Shown: positions 1 to 6,200 of the stretch, one piece after another
Numbering within the stretch: the first letter of the stretch is position 1
Layout of the letters: each line of letters opens with the position of its first letter
Position numbers and translations under genes: made by a program
The notes under the pieces: model-generated
Told to the model about the DNA's origin: nothing
The model's input: the letters and a program-made list of their open reading frames with translations, nothing else
Databases searched by the model: none
NCBI GenBank assembly: GCA_945869355.1
Contig: CAMBPA010000039.1
Span: 1-8,969, forward strand
Length of the DNA: 8,969 nucleotides
Source: Bordetella parapertussis
GTDB lineage: Bacteria; Pseudomonadota; Gammaproteobacteria; Burkholderiales; Burkholderiaceae_B
Reading direction: 5' to 3'

Positions 1-1098
1 ATCGCCTTCGATTTCATCGATGGCGGTGCCGACGGCGAGACGGGTCTCGTGCGCAATCGAAATGCTTTTCAGGACTATCAGTTGATCCCAAGATATTTAG
101 CGGACATCACCAAAATCAATCAGACAACAAGCCTGTTCGGGCGTGAGTATGCAAGCCCAATTGGCATTTCCCCAACGGGTATGGCGGGGCTGTTTCGCAC
201 AGGCGCAGATGCCATGCTTGCGGCCGCCGCAAAAAAAGCCAACGTGCCGTTTTTGCTGTCGAGCGCAAGTAACTTCAGACTGGAAGATGCCGCCAAACTC
301 GCACCAGACAACGTTTGGTTTCAGATGTATGCCACTAGTGATGAGCGTATCAATCACGATCTGGTTCAACGTGCAAAAAATGCAGGCCTAGGTGTACTGG
401 TGATTACGGTGGACGTACCTGTCAATTCAAATCGGGAGCGCAACAAGCGTAACGGCTTTACTAGACCGTTCCGAATGACACCCGCCATCATGCTAGATGC
501 AATGACCAAGCCAAGCTGGGTCCTTGAGTACCTCAAAGCCGGTGGTATGCCTATGATGAGGAATTGGCAGCCCTATGCACCAGAGGGCGCTTCAGCCGAT
601 GAGGTGGCTGACTTATACGGGACGCTGACGCCCGCGCCGATGACCAACTGGGATACCGTCGCGCGCATTCGCGAACAGTGGTCTGGACCGCTCATCATCA
701 AGGGATTACTACACGCCGACGATGCGCTCAAGGCTGCGGAGCTCGGCCTCGATGGAATCGTCGTCTCTAACCACGGTGCCCGGCAACTCGATGTGGCGCC
801 TTCGCCGATCACCATGTTCCCGTCGATCAAAGCGGCAGTGGGCGACAAGATGACGCTCATGCTCGACAGCGGTGTGCGTCGTGGATCAGACATCGTGATT
901 GCAAAGTGTCTCGGGGCGCAATTCTGTTTTTTTGGTCGCCCAACGCTGTACGCTGTCGCCGCGCTAGGTCAAGAAGGTGCGGACCAAGTCTTTGCGATCG
1001 TGCGTCGTGAGCTGCAAGCGATACTCACTCAGATCGGCTGTCAAAACTTTGACGATCTAAATGAGCGTTTTCTCTTGCGCGCGGGACAACAACCTTAG
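1..1098 (+). CDS. FMN-dependent alpha-hydroxy-acid dehydrogenase (mandelate/lactate dehydrogenase family), 5' partial
   Basis: This enzyme should oxidise a 2-hydroxy acid to the 2-oxo acid using FMN, passing electrons to quinone or oxygen. The frame is open from base 1, and its first codons read FDFIDGGADGE, the usual N-terminal family motif (normally FDY.DGGA.DE). The gene therefore starts upstream, with perhaps 20-30 residues missing, and the GTG at 49 is internal. Visible family blocks are the FMN-binding PTGMAGLF, the LSSASN loop, FQMYATSD, ITVDVPVNSNRERN, the IIKGLL lysine, the catalytic-histidine motif SNHGARQLD (His codon at 772-774), and DSGVRRGSDI with GRPTLY near the end, which bind the FMN phosphate. 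The order and wording resemble (S)-mandelate dehydrogenase MdlB, but related enzymes use lactate, glycolate or longer hydroxy acids, so the substrate is open. Its stop overlaps that of the convergent MDR gene by 4 bases. Confidence 0.93.
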   Translation: MAFDFIDGGADGETGLVRNRNAFQDYQLIPRYLADITKINQTTSLFGREYASPIGISPTGMAGLFRTGADAMLAAAAKKANVPFLLSSASNFRLEDAAKLAPDNVWFQMYATSDERINHDLVQRAKNAGLGVLVITVDVPVNSNRERNKRNGFTRPFRMTPAIMLDAMTKPSWVLEYLKAGGMPMMRNWQPYAPEGASADEVADLYGTLTPAPMTNWDTVARIREQWSGPLIIKGLLHADDALKAAELGLDGIVVSNHGARQLDVAPSPITMFPSIKAAVGDKMTLMLDSGVRRGSDIVIAKCLGAQFCFFGRPTLYAVAALGQEGADQVFAIVRRELQAILTQIGCQNFDDLNERFLLRAGQQP

Positions 1099-2075
1099 AT
1101 TACGTCCACAACCGCGTTGCCCATTACCCGACCTTGCTCAACGGCCTCGTGGGCCGCAACAATCTCATCGAGCTTAAAGCGCGCACCTATCGCGTGCGTA
1201 AGCTTGCCTGACTGCAGCAAACCACATAACCCCATGACAGCGTTTGCACGCTCCGCTGGCGTGAGTTCATACACGAGAAAGAACTGCAGGCTTAGGCTTG
1301 TTGTAAGACAAAGGCGGAAAGGAATGAATGGTGGCTCAACCTTATTAGAGCCAAAACAGGCCACCGTCCCGCGGGCAGCTAACGCACCGTCGCGAACCAA
1401 GTCTGTCGTGGTCGAAAAATCCATATCAATGATCGCATCAGCACCTCGACCTTCCGTCAGAGCCTTTACCCTTTCGGCTACGTTCTCTGTTTTGTAATAG
1501 ATCGTTTCGCTTGCACCACCTGCCCGCGCGTGTTTAGCTTTTGTATCCGAACTCACCGTGCCAATCACACGAGCTCCTCTCAGTGCAGCCATCTGTACCG
1601 CATAATGCCCGACTGAGGAGGCCGCTCCAATCACCAATACGGTCTTGCCTGCGATGTCGCCGCAGCGTCGCACGGCCTCATAAGCAGTTAAGCCAGGAAT
1701 CCCCATGCACGCAGCCCCATCGAAGCTGACATGATCAGGCAGTTTGACAGCCTGTGCCTGGGGTAAGCAAACATATTGCGCCGCAGTACCCAAGGGACGC
1801 TGATACTGCGCGTTCCAAGTCCATACGCGCTCGCCGATCCGCGAGGCAGATACTCCGGCACCGACTGCGTCGACCACCCCACCCGCATCGCTATGCGGAA
1901 TTATTTTGGGATCATTGATGGGCCGATTGCGACGCGATTTCACATCAGACGGATTCACGCCCGACACATGTATCTTGACGCGAACTTCTCCAGGACCGGG
2001 CTCGGGGGTGGGAATCTCGCCCAACATTAAGACGTCTTTTGCTTCACCATTTTTTTCGTACCATGCCGCTTTCAT
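1095..2075 (-). CDS. Zinc-free MDR oxidoreductase, NADPH:quinone reductase-like
   Basis: A 326-residue medium-chain dehydrogenase/reductase, probably cytoplasmic and NAD(P)H-dependent. It starts MKAAWYEKNG, typical of quinone oxidoreductase relatives. The N-terminal GroES-like domain holds GVNPSDVKSR (39-48) and PHSDAGGVVDAVG (60-72). The Rossmann nucleotide-binding loop is VLVIGAASSVG (146-156); the usual GAAGGVG is changed to GAASSVG. The catalytic-zinc GHE motif and the four-cysteine structural-zinc lobe of alcohol dehydrogenases are absent, so a reductase of quinones, enones or similar compounds is more likely than an alcohol dehydrogenase. The ATG at 2075 is chosen over a TTG at 2099 because GGGAG lies 6 bases upstream and the family N-terminus begins there. 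The gene is divergent from the Bug receptor gene and convergent with the hydroxy-acid dehydrogenase. The substrate is unknown. Confidence 0.9.
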   Translation of the reverse strand: MKAAWYEKNGEAKDVLMLGEIPTPEPGPGEVRVKIHVSGVNPSDVKSRRNRPINDPKIIPHSDAGGVVDAVGAGVSASRIGERVWTWNAQYQRPLGTAAQYVCLPQAQAVKLPDHVSFDGAACMGIPGLTAYEAVRRCGDIAGKTVLVIGAASSVGHYAVQMAALRGARVIGTVSSDTKAKHARAGGASETIYYKTENVAERVKALTEGRGADAIIDMDFSTTTDLVRDGALAARGTVACFGSNKVEPPFIPFRLCLTTSLSLQFFLVYELTPAERANAVMGLCGLLQSGKLTHAIGARFKLDEIVAAHEAVEQGRVMGNAVVDVI

Positions 2076-2081
2076 TTCACG

Positions 2082-2086
2082 CTCCC
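2082..2086 (-). promoter_or_regulatory. Ribosome binding site that fixes the MDR start
   Basis: GGGAG on the minus strand lies 6 bases before the ATG at 2075. It would fall inside the reading frame if the TTG at 2099 were the start, so it supports the shorter protein. Confidence 0.6.
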
Positions 2087-2107
2087 GCCTATTCCACAAG
2101 TTAACTT

Positions 2108-2136
2108 ATCATAGTATTGTGTGTTGCCGCTGCCTA
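2108..2136 (-). promoter_or_regulatory. Candidate sigma-70 promoter of the MDR gene
   Basis: On the minus strand, TAGGCA (2131-2136, 4/6 match to TTGACA) is followed after 17 bases by TATGAT (2108-2113, 5/6 match to TATAAT). Transcription would start near 2101, giving a leader of about 25 bases. No comparably good promoter was found for the divergent receptor gene in the same 74-base gap. Confidence 0.35.
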
Positions 2137-2149
2137 GAGAAATAATCAA

Positions 2150-3118
2150 ATGCAATCCATCGTCGCGTTGCTAGCCAAGCTCTTATGCTTTCTAAGTTTT
2201 TTTATCCTCCCTCATGCCTGGGCGGCCTACCCTGAAAAACCCGTCACATTGGTCGTGCCCTTCGCCCCAGGTGGGTCCAATGACATCGTTGCGCGCCAGC
2301 TCGCCAAACAACTCACTGCACAGTGGGGCCAACCGGTCATCATTGAAAACAAGCCGGGCGCCGGTACGGCAATCGGCGCCGCCTATGTCGCCAAGCAACG
2401 CAATGATGGCTACACCCTTCTAGTTGCCTCTTCAACTTTTACGATGGCACCTGCAGTGGTCAATAACTTGCCGTTTGATCCTGTGAAAGACTTCACACCG
2501 ATCGCCATGATTGGCGAAGTTCCCCTCGCGCTTGCCGCGAAACCCAAGTCACCAGGCAAAGATGCAAAAGAATATTTCGATTACTTAAGAACGACACCGA
2601 ACTTGAACTACGGCGCGACTGGGGTCGGCAGTATCCAGCATTTCGCAGGCGTCATGCTCAGCCAAGCACTAGGCAATAACATGAGCGCCGTACAATACAA
2701 GGGTGGCAGCCCTGCGATGACCGATACGATGGGCGGACATATTGAATTTTCAATTGGCAGCATGACGCAGGTGCTTCCGCAAATCCGAAATGGCACCTTG
2801 CGCGGTGTCGCCGTCACAAGTTCTCAGCGCTCCGCCGCAGCGCCTGACATGCCAACGTTTCAAGAAGCGGGCATCAAGGACTATGACATTCAACAATGGT
2901 GGGGCTTGCTCGGCCCGGCTAATGTTGATCCTGCCATACAGCAGCTCATTAATAGCGCGGTGAATAAGGCATTGGCTTCCAAAGACGTCATAGAGTTTCT
3001 TGCTGCGGATGGTGGCACGCCAAAGCCGATGACCGTAGCGGACTTCAGAAAACTAGTCCATGACGGCCTCCTTCGTTGGGCGACGGTCGCAAAACAAACT
3101 GGCATCACAGCACAATAA
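2150..3118 (+). CDS. Bug-family (TTT) periplasmic solute-binding receptor
   Basis: A 322-residue extracytoplasmic receptor of the tripartite tricarboxylate transporter class (TctC/Bug), which binds organic acids or related small molecules in the periplasm. Residues 1-25 form a signal peptide: a hydrophobic core LLAKLLCFLSFFIL, then AWA just before AYPEKPV. The mature protein opens with the family blocks PVTLVVPFAPGGSNDIVAR, VIIENKPGAGT and DGYTLL, followed by PFDPVKDFTPI. The length is normal for the family. AGAGA-like purines lie a few bases before the ATG. No membrane subunits (TctA/TctB) lie in the window, so it may be an orphan receptor, which is common in Burkholderiales. The dioxygenase gene starts 21 bases after its stop, so the two are probably co-transcribed and the dioxygenase may act on the bound ligand. 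Ligand not predictable. Confidence 0.95.
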   Translation: MQSIVALLAKLLCFLSFFILPHAWAAYPEKPVTLVVPFAPGGSNDIVARQLAKQLTAQWGQPVIIENKPGAGTAIGAAYVAKQRNDGYTLLVASSTFTMAPAVVNNLPFDPVKDFTPIAMIGEVPLALAAKPKSPGKDAKEYFDYLRTTPNLNYGATGVGSIQHFAGVMLSQALGNNMSAVQYKGGSPAMTDTMGGHIEFSIGSMTQVLPQIRNGTLRGVAVTSSQRSAAAPDMPTFQEAGIKDYDIQQWWGLLGPANVDPAIQQLINSAVNKALASKDVIEFLAADGGTPKPMTVADFRKLVHDGLLRWATVAKQTGITAQ

Positions 3119-3139
3119 CTTTCGCTCGTTGAGACCTCT

Positions 3140-3988
3140 ATGACATTGATCATTGAACCGATCCGGAAAGAGTTTAGTGCTGAAATATCCGGCATCGATC
3201 TGAGTCAACCTACGACGGCAGCCATTAAGCGACAGCTTAATTCAGCACTCGCACAATATGCGGTGTTGATATTTCGTAAACAAAAATTGACGCCGCCTCA
3301 GTTTATGGCTGCGGCCGAAATCTTTGGCGAACTGATGGATCAACAGCTAAAAAAATATGTCCTCCCAGACTATCCAATGGTCGGGTGCAATTCAACAGAC
3401 GATCTGCCTAGAAAGAATGGGAAGCTTCAAGTGCGCGGAGAGAACTACCACACGGACCACTCTAATGACCGTTGCCCGCCAAAAGCGACAACGCTGCATG
3501 CGCTACAGATCCCTCCAACGGGTGGCGATACGCAATTCGTCGATGTCAGACAAGCCTATGACGACTTGTCTGCGCAGCTGAAAGAAACGATTAAGGATCT
3601 GCGGTCACTACATGTGCATCAGAGCAGCCGCAGCCCGCGCGAGCTCACTAAGCTAAGTGCCGAGGATCTCGCGAAAATTCCTACAGCACTACAACCTCTC
3701 GTGATTCGCCATCCGGGGAGCGACCGACCCGCTCTATATCTAAACACAGGCCGGATGGAAGGCATTGACGGCATGCCCGCTGACGAGGCTTACGCCTTGA
3801 TCGAAGATCTATACCAGCATGCGACGCACGCACGCTACGAGTATCGCCATCAGTGGCGGGCGGGTGACCTGGTCATTTGGGATAACCAGGCAGTGATGCA
3901 TCAGGCAAACGCTGATTATGATCCTGAACAGAAACGCTTTCTGTACCGCTTGATGATTAAAGGCGTGGAGTTAACGGCCGCTCAGTAG
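3140..3988 (+). CDS. TauD/TfdA-family Fe(II)/2-oxoglutarate-dependent dioxygenase
   Basis: A 282-residue cytoplasmic non-haem iron oxygenase that should couple oxidative decarboxylation of 2-oxoglutarate to hydroxylation, often cleavage, of its substrate. The iron ligands are visible as H104-T-D106 (YHTDHS) and the distal H254 (VMHQAN). The 2-oxoglutarate contacts are T131 in GGDT, 27 residues after the first His exactly as in E. coli TauD, and R266 or R270 in the C-terminal RFLYRLMIKG. WDNQAVMHQANADY is the classic end of the fold. Length matches TauD (283). Known relatives attack taurine, 2,4-D, alkyl sulfates and other substrates; the substrate pocket does not identify which. The start is the ATG preceded by a weak GAGA. 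It lies 21 bases after the receptor gene, in probable operon with it. Confidence 0.94.
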   Translation: MTLIIEPIRKEFSAEISGIDLSQPTTAAIKRQLNSALAQYAVLIFRKQKLTPPQFMAAAEIFGELMDQQLKKYVLPDYPMVGCNSTDDLPRKNGKLQVRGENYHTDHSNDRCPPKATTLHALQIPPTGGDTQFVDVRQAYDDLSAQLKETIKDLRSLHVHQSSRSPRELTKLSAEDLAKIPTALQPLVIRHPGSDRPALYLNTGRMEGIDGMPADEAYALIEDLYQHATHARYEYRHQWRAGDLVIWDNQAVMHQANADYDPEQKRFLYRLMIKGVELTAAQ

Positions 3989-4034
3989 CAGCCCCTCGGT
4001 CTTGGAATAGCACGCACGATATCTTCAGACTGAA

Positions 4035-4063
4035 TCGACACCTCCGAAGTTGGTAGGTATGAT
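4035..4063 (+). promoter_or_regulatory. Sigma-70-like promoter of the amidohydrolase gene
   Basis: TCGACA (4035-4040, 5/6) is separated by exactly 17 bases from TATGAT (4058-4063, 5/6). The expected transcription start is near 4070, giving a leader of about 20 bases carrying the ribosome site. This suggests that the amidohydrolase is transcribed on its own, apart from the receptor-dioxygenase pair. Confidence 0.55.
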
Positions 4064-4078
4064 GATCAAAAAAGACAG

Positions 4079-4084
4079 GTAAGG
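4079..4084 (+). promoter_or_regulatory. Ribosome binding site that fixes the amidohydrolase start
   Basis: GTAAGG ends 7 bases before the ATG at 4092. This favours that ATG over the TTG at 4089 immediately before it. Confidence 0.6.
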
Positions 4085-4091
4085 TCCTTTG

Positions 4092-5111
4092 ATGAAATCT
4101 TTCTTTCACCCCAATCAGCAGCTGCATCACCCTACGACTTATTTTTCGAGGGGGCAGATGCGAGAACCCCAAGAAGTGCCGCAACGCTCCACGCAAATAT
4201 TGAAGGGCTTAGCACAGCTGAACCTGCCAGTGACGGAGCCAAGGGATGCGGGCATGGCACCGCTGCTTGCCGTGCATGATCCAAAATATTTGCACTTTCT
4301 ACAAACCGCGCATCAAAGATGGAAGGAGGTCGGGCAAGACTGGGGCAACGAAGTCATCCCCAATGTTTTTGTGCGCGAACCGAATGCGCTACGTGGGATT
4401 CTGGGCGAGGCGGGCCGCTATTTAGCCGACGGCAGCGCACCCGTGGGTGCACATACCTGGACATCTTCTTACTGGGGCGCTCAGTCGGCGATCGCCGCCA
4501 CAAACGCGGTGCTTGCAGGTGACCCGAGTGCCTATGCGCTATGCCGTCCGCCAGGACACCATACCCGCAAGGATGCCGCAGGCGGATTTTGCTACCTCAA
4601 CAATGCCGCGATTGCTGCGGAGCTCTTACGCAGCAAGTACCAGCGCGTTGTGATCCTGGACACCGATATGCATCACGGCCAAGGCGTTCAAGAGATTTTT
4701 TACGGACGCGAAGATGTGTTTTATATCTCTGTGCACGGGGATCCTACTAATTTTTATCCCGCGACGGCTGGCTTTGATGACGAGCGCGGCACGATGAAGG
4801 GTGAAGGTTTCAACCTCAACCTCCCTATGCCACACGGATCGTCTGAAAAAGTATTTTTCGAAAACGTTACTCGTGCATTGAATGCTTTACGCACATTCAA
4901 ACCCGACGCCCTGGTATTTTCGCTCGGCTTTGATGTGTACAAAGATGATCCCCAATCCAAAGTCGCTGTCACGACAGAAGGCTTCGGTAAACTCGGCAAA
5001 GAAATTGCCGGGCTGACTCTCCCCACCGTTGTCATTCAGGAAGGCGGCTACCACTACGAGACGCTTGCAATAAACACTGCAACATTTTTTCAAGGCTTCC
5101 TGAACCGATAA
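4092..5111 (+). CDS. Histone-deacetylase-fold amidohydrolase, acetylpolyamine amidohydrolase-like
   Basis: A 339-residue zinc deacetylase of the arginase/deacetylase superfamily, cytoplasmic (no signal peptide). All catalytic positions can be seen: the tandem histidines H156-H157 in RPPGHH, zinc ligands D192 and H194 in LDTDMHHGQG, the third zinc ligand D281 in SLGFDVYKDDP, and the transition-state tyrosine Y320 in EGGYHYE. The length (about 340) and the opening MKSFFHP fit bacterial acetylpolyamine amidohydrolases and HDAC-like amidohydrolases rather than AcuC, which is longer. Likely reactions are deacetylation of acetylputrescine/acetylcadaverine-type amines or of other short N-acyl compounds; acetyl-lysine is possible. 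It has its own promoter and ribosome site, 103 bases after the dioxygenase. The family call is firm; the substrate is inference. Confidence 0.93.
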   Translation: MKSFFHPNQQLHHPTTYFSRGQMREPQEVPQRSTQILKGLAQLNLPVTEPRDAGMAPLLAVHDPKYLHFLQTAHQRWKEVGQDWGNEVIPNVFVREPNALRGILGEAGRYLADGSAPVGAHTWTSSYWGAQSAIAATNAVLAGDPSAYALCRPPGHHTRKDAAGGFCYLNNAAIAAELLRSKYQRVVILDTDMHHGQGVQEIFYGREDVFYISVHGDPTNFYPATAGFDDERGTMKGEGFNLNLPMPHGSSEKVFFENVTRALNALRTFKPDALVFSLGFDVYKDDPQSKVAVTTEGFGKLGKEIAGLTLPTVVIQEGGYHYETLAINTATFFQGFLNR

Positions 5112-5127
5112 CCCGCTGATCTACGCC

Positions 5128-5156
5128 CCCCAGATTAAATTATGAGCTGATTGGGG
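5128..5156 (+). other. Imperfect hairpin after the amidohydrolase gene
   Basis: CCCCA (5128-5132) and ATTA (5134-5137), with G5133 bulged, can pair with TGATTGGGG (5148-5156): nine pairs including one G-U and a 10-base loop. It starts 16 bases after the stop codon. No T-run follows (the next bases are TACA), so it is not a textbook intrinsic terminator. It could be a weak or Rho-assisted 3' end, or chance. Confidence 0.25.
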
Positions 5157-5180
5157 TACACTGAGAAATCGGAATATAAA
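5151..5180 (+). promoter_or_regulatory. Tentative promoter of the outer-membrane protein gene
   Basis: TATAAA (5175-5180) matches the -10 box at 5/6, but the best -35 candidate, TTGGGG (5151-5156, 18-base spacer), matches at only 3/6. An alternative -10, TACAAT at 5202-5207, also lacks a -35. An activator may be needed, or the gene may be read from upstream. Confidence 0.25.
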
Positions 5181-5203
5181 GCACTCTATCGTGAGGTGCT
5201 TTA
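5177..5203 (+). repeat. Inverted repeat overlapping the tentative -10 box
   Basis: TAAAGCAC (5177-5184) and GTGCTTTA (5196-5203) are perfect 8-base inverted repeats with an 11-base spacer. Inside, CTC (5184-5186) can pair with GAG (5193-5195) if G5196 is bulged, giving a longer hairpin with a 6-base loop. Because it covers the tentative -10 element and the predicted transcript start of the downstream gene, it could be a regulator's binding site or a leader hairpin. No T-run follows, so a terminator role is unlikely. Confidence 0.45.
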
Positions 5204-5216
5204 CAATGGTTACGAT

Positions 5217-5220
5217 AGGA
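5217..5220 (+). promoter_or_regulatory. Ribosome binding site that fixes the outer-membrane protein start
   Basis: AGGA lies 8 bases before the ATG at 5229 and directly precedes a signal peptide. A TTG further upstream at 5151 would add 26 charged residues before the signal and has no ribosome site. Confidence 0.6.
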
Positions 5221-5228
5221 TAGATCCG

Positions 5229-6113
5229 ATGCTTCACGCAGTCGTCTTCTGCCTACTGCTGCTCCCTGCGGTGGCTCGTGCGATTGATCTTCAGCCCAAC
5301 GATGCTGTTGCACCTCCGCCAGATAAAACCGTTGCAATGATTTCCTACATCGGCACGGAGAATAAAACTTTCTATAGAAACGGCGTTGCCGTCTCGACAC
5401 CCGCATTACAAGACCCCGCTATTAATAACGATATCGCCATCCTACGTTTAGCCCGAAGCTATTCGTTATTCGGTTTGCCTGCGGTCTCATTCGTTCAGTT
5501 GCCCTACATCACTCCGCAACCCGGCGGGTCGCTCTCAAGCCTAGCGCGCACGAGCGGAGTCGCTGACATCTCCATGGCGACGGCGATATGGCCCTATGCA
5601 AACGGAAATACTAGAACCTATTTTGGTATGTTGGGTTACTTAACGTTGCCGACTGGCAGTTACGCGAACGATCGAGTGCTTAATCCAGGAGAAAACCGCT
5701 ACCGTCTTAATCTGCAATTGGCCTTTCAAACGCCGATCGTGGGCGATTTAGACGGAATGATCGCGGTCGATACACAATGGTTTGGGGCAAACAACCGCTG
5801 TGTGGCCGCGTGTGCGGCAACGACAAACGTCACACTTAACCAAAAACCTCTTACAACACTACAGTTAGGGCCCGTCTATAAAATTAACCAAACCTTTACC
5901 GCCGGCGCGAGTTATTTTTATGTCAACGGCGGCGGCACCACAACGAACGGTGCCTATCAAAATAATGAAATCAAGACGCAACGATTTCTGCTGAGTCTGC
6001 TCGCCTATACCGATGCCGGCAGATTCTCCTTGCAATATGGCCGAGACATGGAAACCACCAACGGTTTTATACAGAGTCGCGTGCTTGCGTTGCGCTACAT
6101 GATCAGTTTTTAA
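5229..6113 (+). CDS. Outer-membrane barrel, 'MetA-pathway phenol degradation' transporter-like family
   Basis: A 294-residue exported protein. Residues 1-17 are a signal peptide (MLHAVVFCLLLLPAVARA) ending before IDLQPND. The rest shows alternating beta-strand patterns and motifs typical of the family Phenol_MetA_deg (COG4313-like): SYSLFGLPAVSFVQLPYI, GVADISMATAIWPYAN, YLTLPTGSYAND.VLNPGENRY, and a C-terminal strand LRYMISF ending in phenylalanine, the usual outer-membrane insertion signal. Members are found beside catabolic gene sets and are thought to form channels for hydrophobic or aromatic substrates, but direct evidence is thin. Two cysteines (CVAAC) sit in a probable extracellular loop. 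It lies 117 bases after the amidohydrolase and could provide outer-membrane entry for that pathway. The family assignment is by recalled motif and length, not by search. Confidence 0.8.
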   Translation: MLHAVVFCLLLLPAVARAIDLQPNDAVAPPPDKTVAMISYIGTENKTFYRNGVAVSTPALQDPAINNDIAILRLARSYSLFGLPAVSFVQLPYITPQPGGSLSSLARTSGVADISMATAIWPYANGNTRTYFGMLGYLTLPTGSYANDRVLNPGENRYRLNLQLAFQTPIVGDLDGMIAVDTQWFGANNRCVAACAATTNVTLNQKPLTTLQLGPVYKINQTFTAGASYFYVNGGGTTTNGAYQNNEIKTQRFLLSLLAYTDAGRFSLQYGRDMETTNGFIQSRVLALRYMISF

Positions 6114-6200
6114 GTCACGCTTTTTATTCTCGCTCATTAGTCGCACAAGCTCAAAGAAACCGATTACCATTTTGACATTCATCCACTCCGCGAGACGCTC

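Noticed and set aside
573..893. Minus-strand open frame inside the hydroxy-acid dehydrogenase gene
   Set aside because: It lies wholly antisense to a clear enzyme gene, has no ribosome site or recognisable motif, and is a codon-bias shadow.
49..1098. GTG at 49 as the start of the hydroxy-acid dehydrogenase
   Set aside because: The upstream 16 codons are open in frame and encode the conserved family N-terminal motif, so the gene is cut by the window edge.
1095..2075. Zinc-dependent alcohol dehydrogenase
   Set aside because: Neither the catalytic GHE motif nor the structural-zinc cysteines are present.
2076..2099. TTG at 2099 as start of the MDR gene
   Set aside because: It adds eight residues unlike the family and would put the good GGGAG ribosome site inside the coding region.
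3989..4034. Terminator after the dioxygenase gene
   Set aside because: No stem with a T-run was found; transcription of the receptor-dioxygenase pair may read through or end by Rho.
5151..5228. TTG at 5151 as start of the outer-membrane protein
   Set aside because: It would bury the signal peptide behind 26 hydrophilic residues, and it has no ribosome site.
6172..6177. Perfect TTGACA before the LprI-like gene as a -35 box
   Set aside because: The matching -10 position (about 6194-6200) holds no TATAAT-like sequence, and it would place the transcript start inside the coding region.
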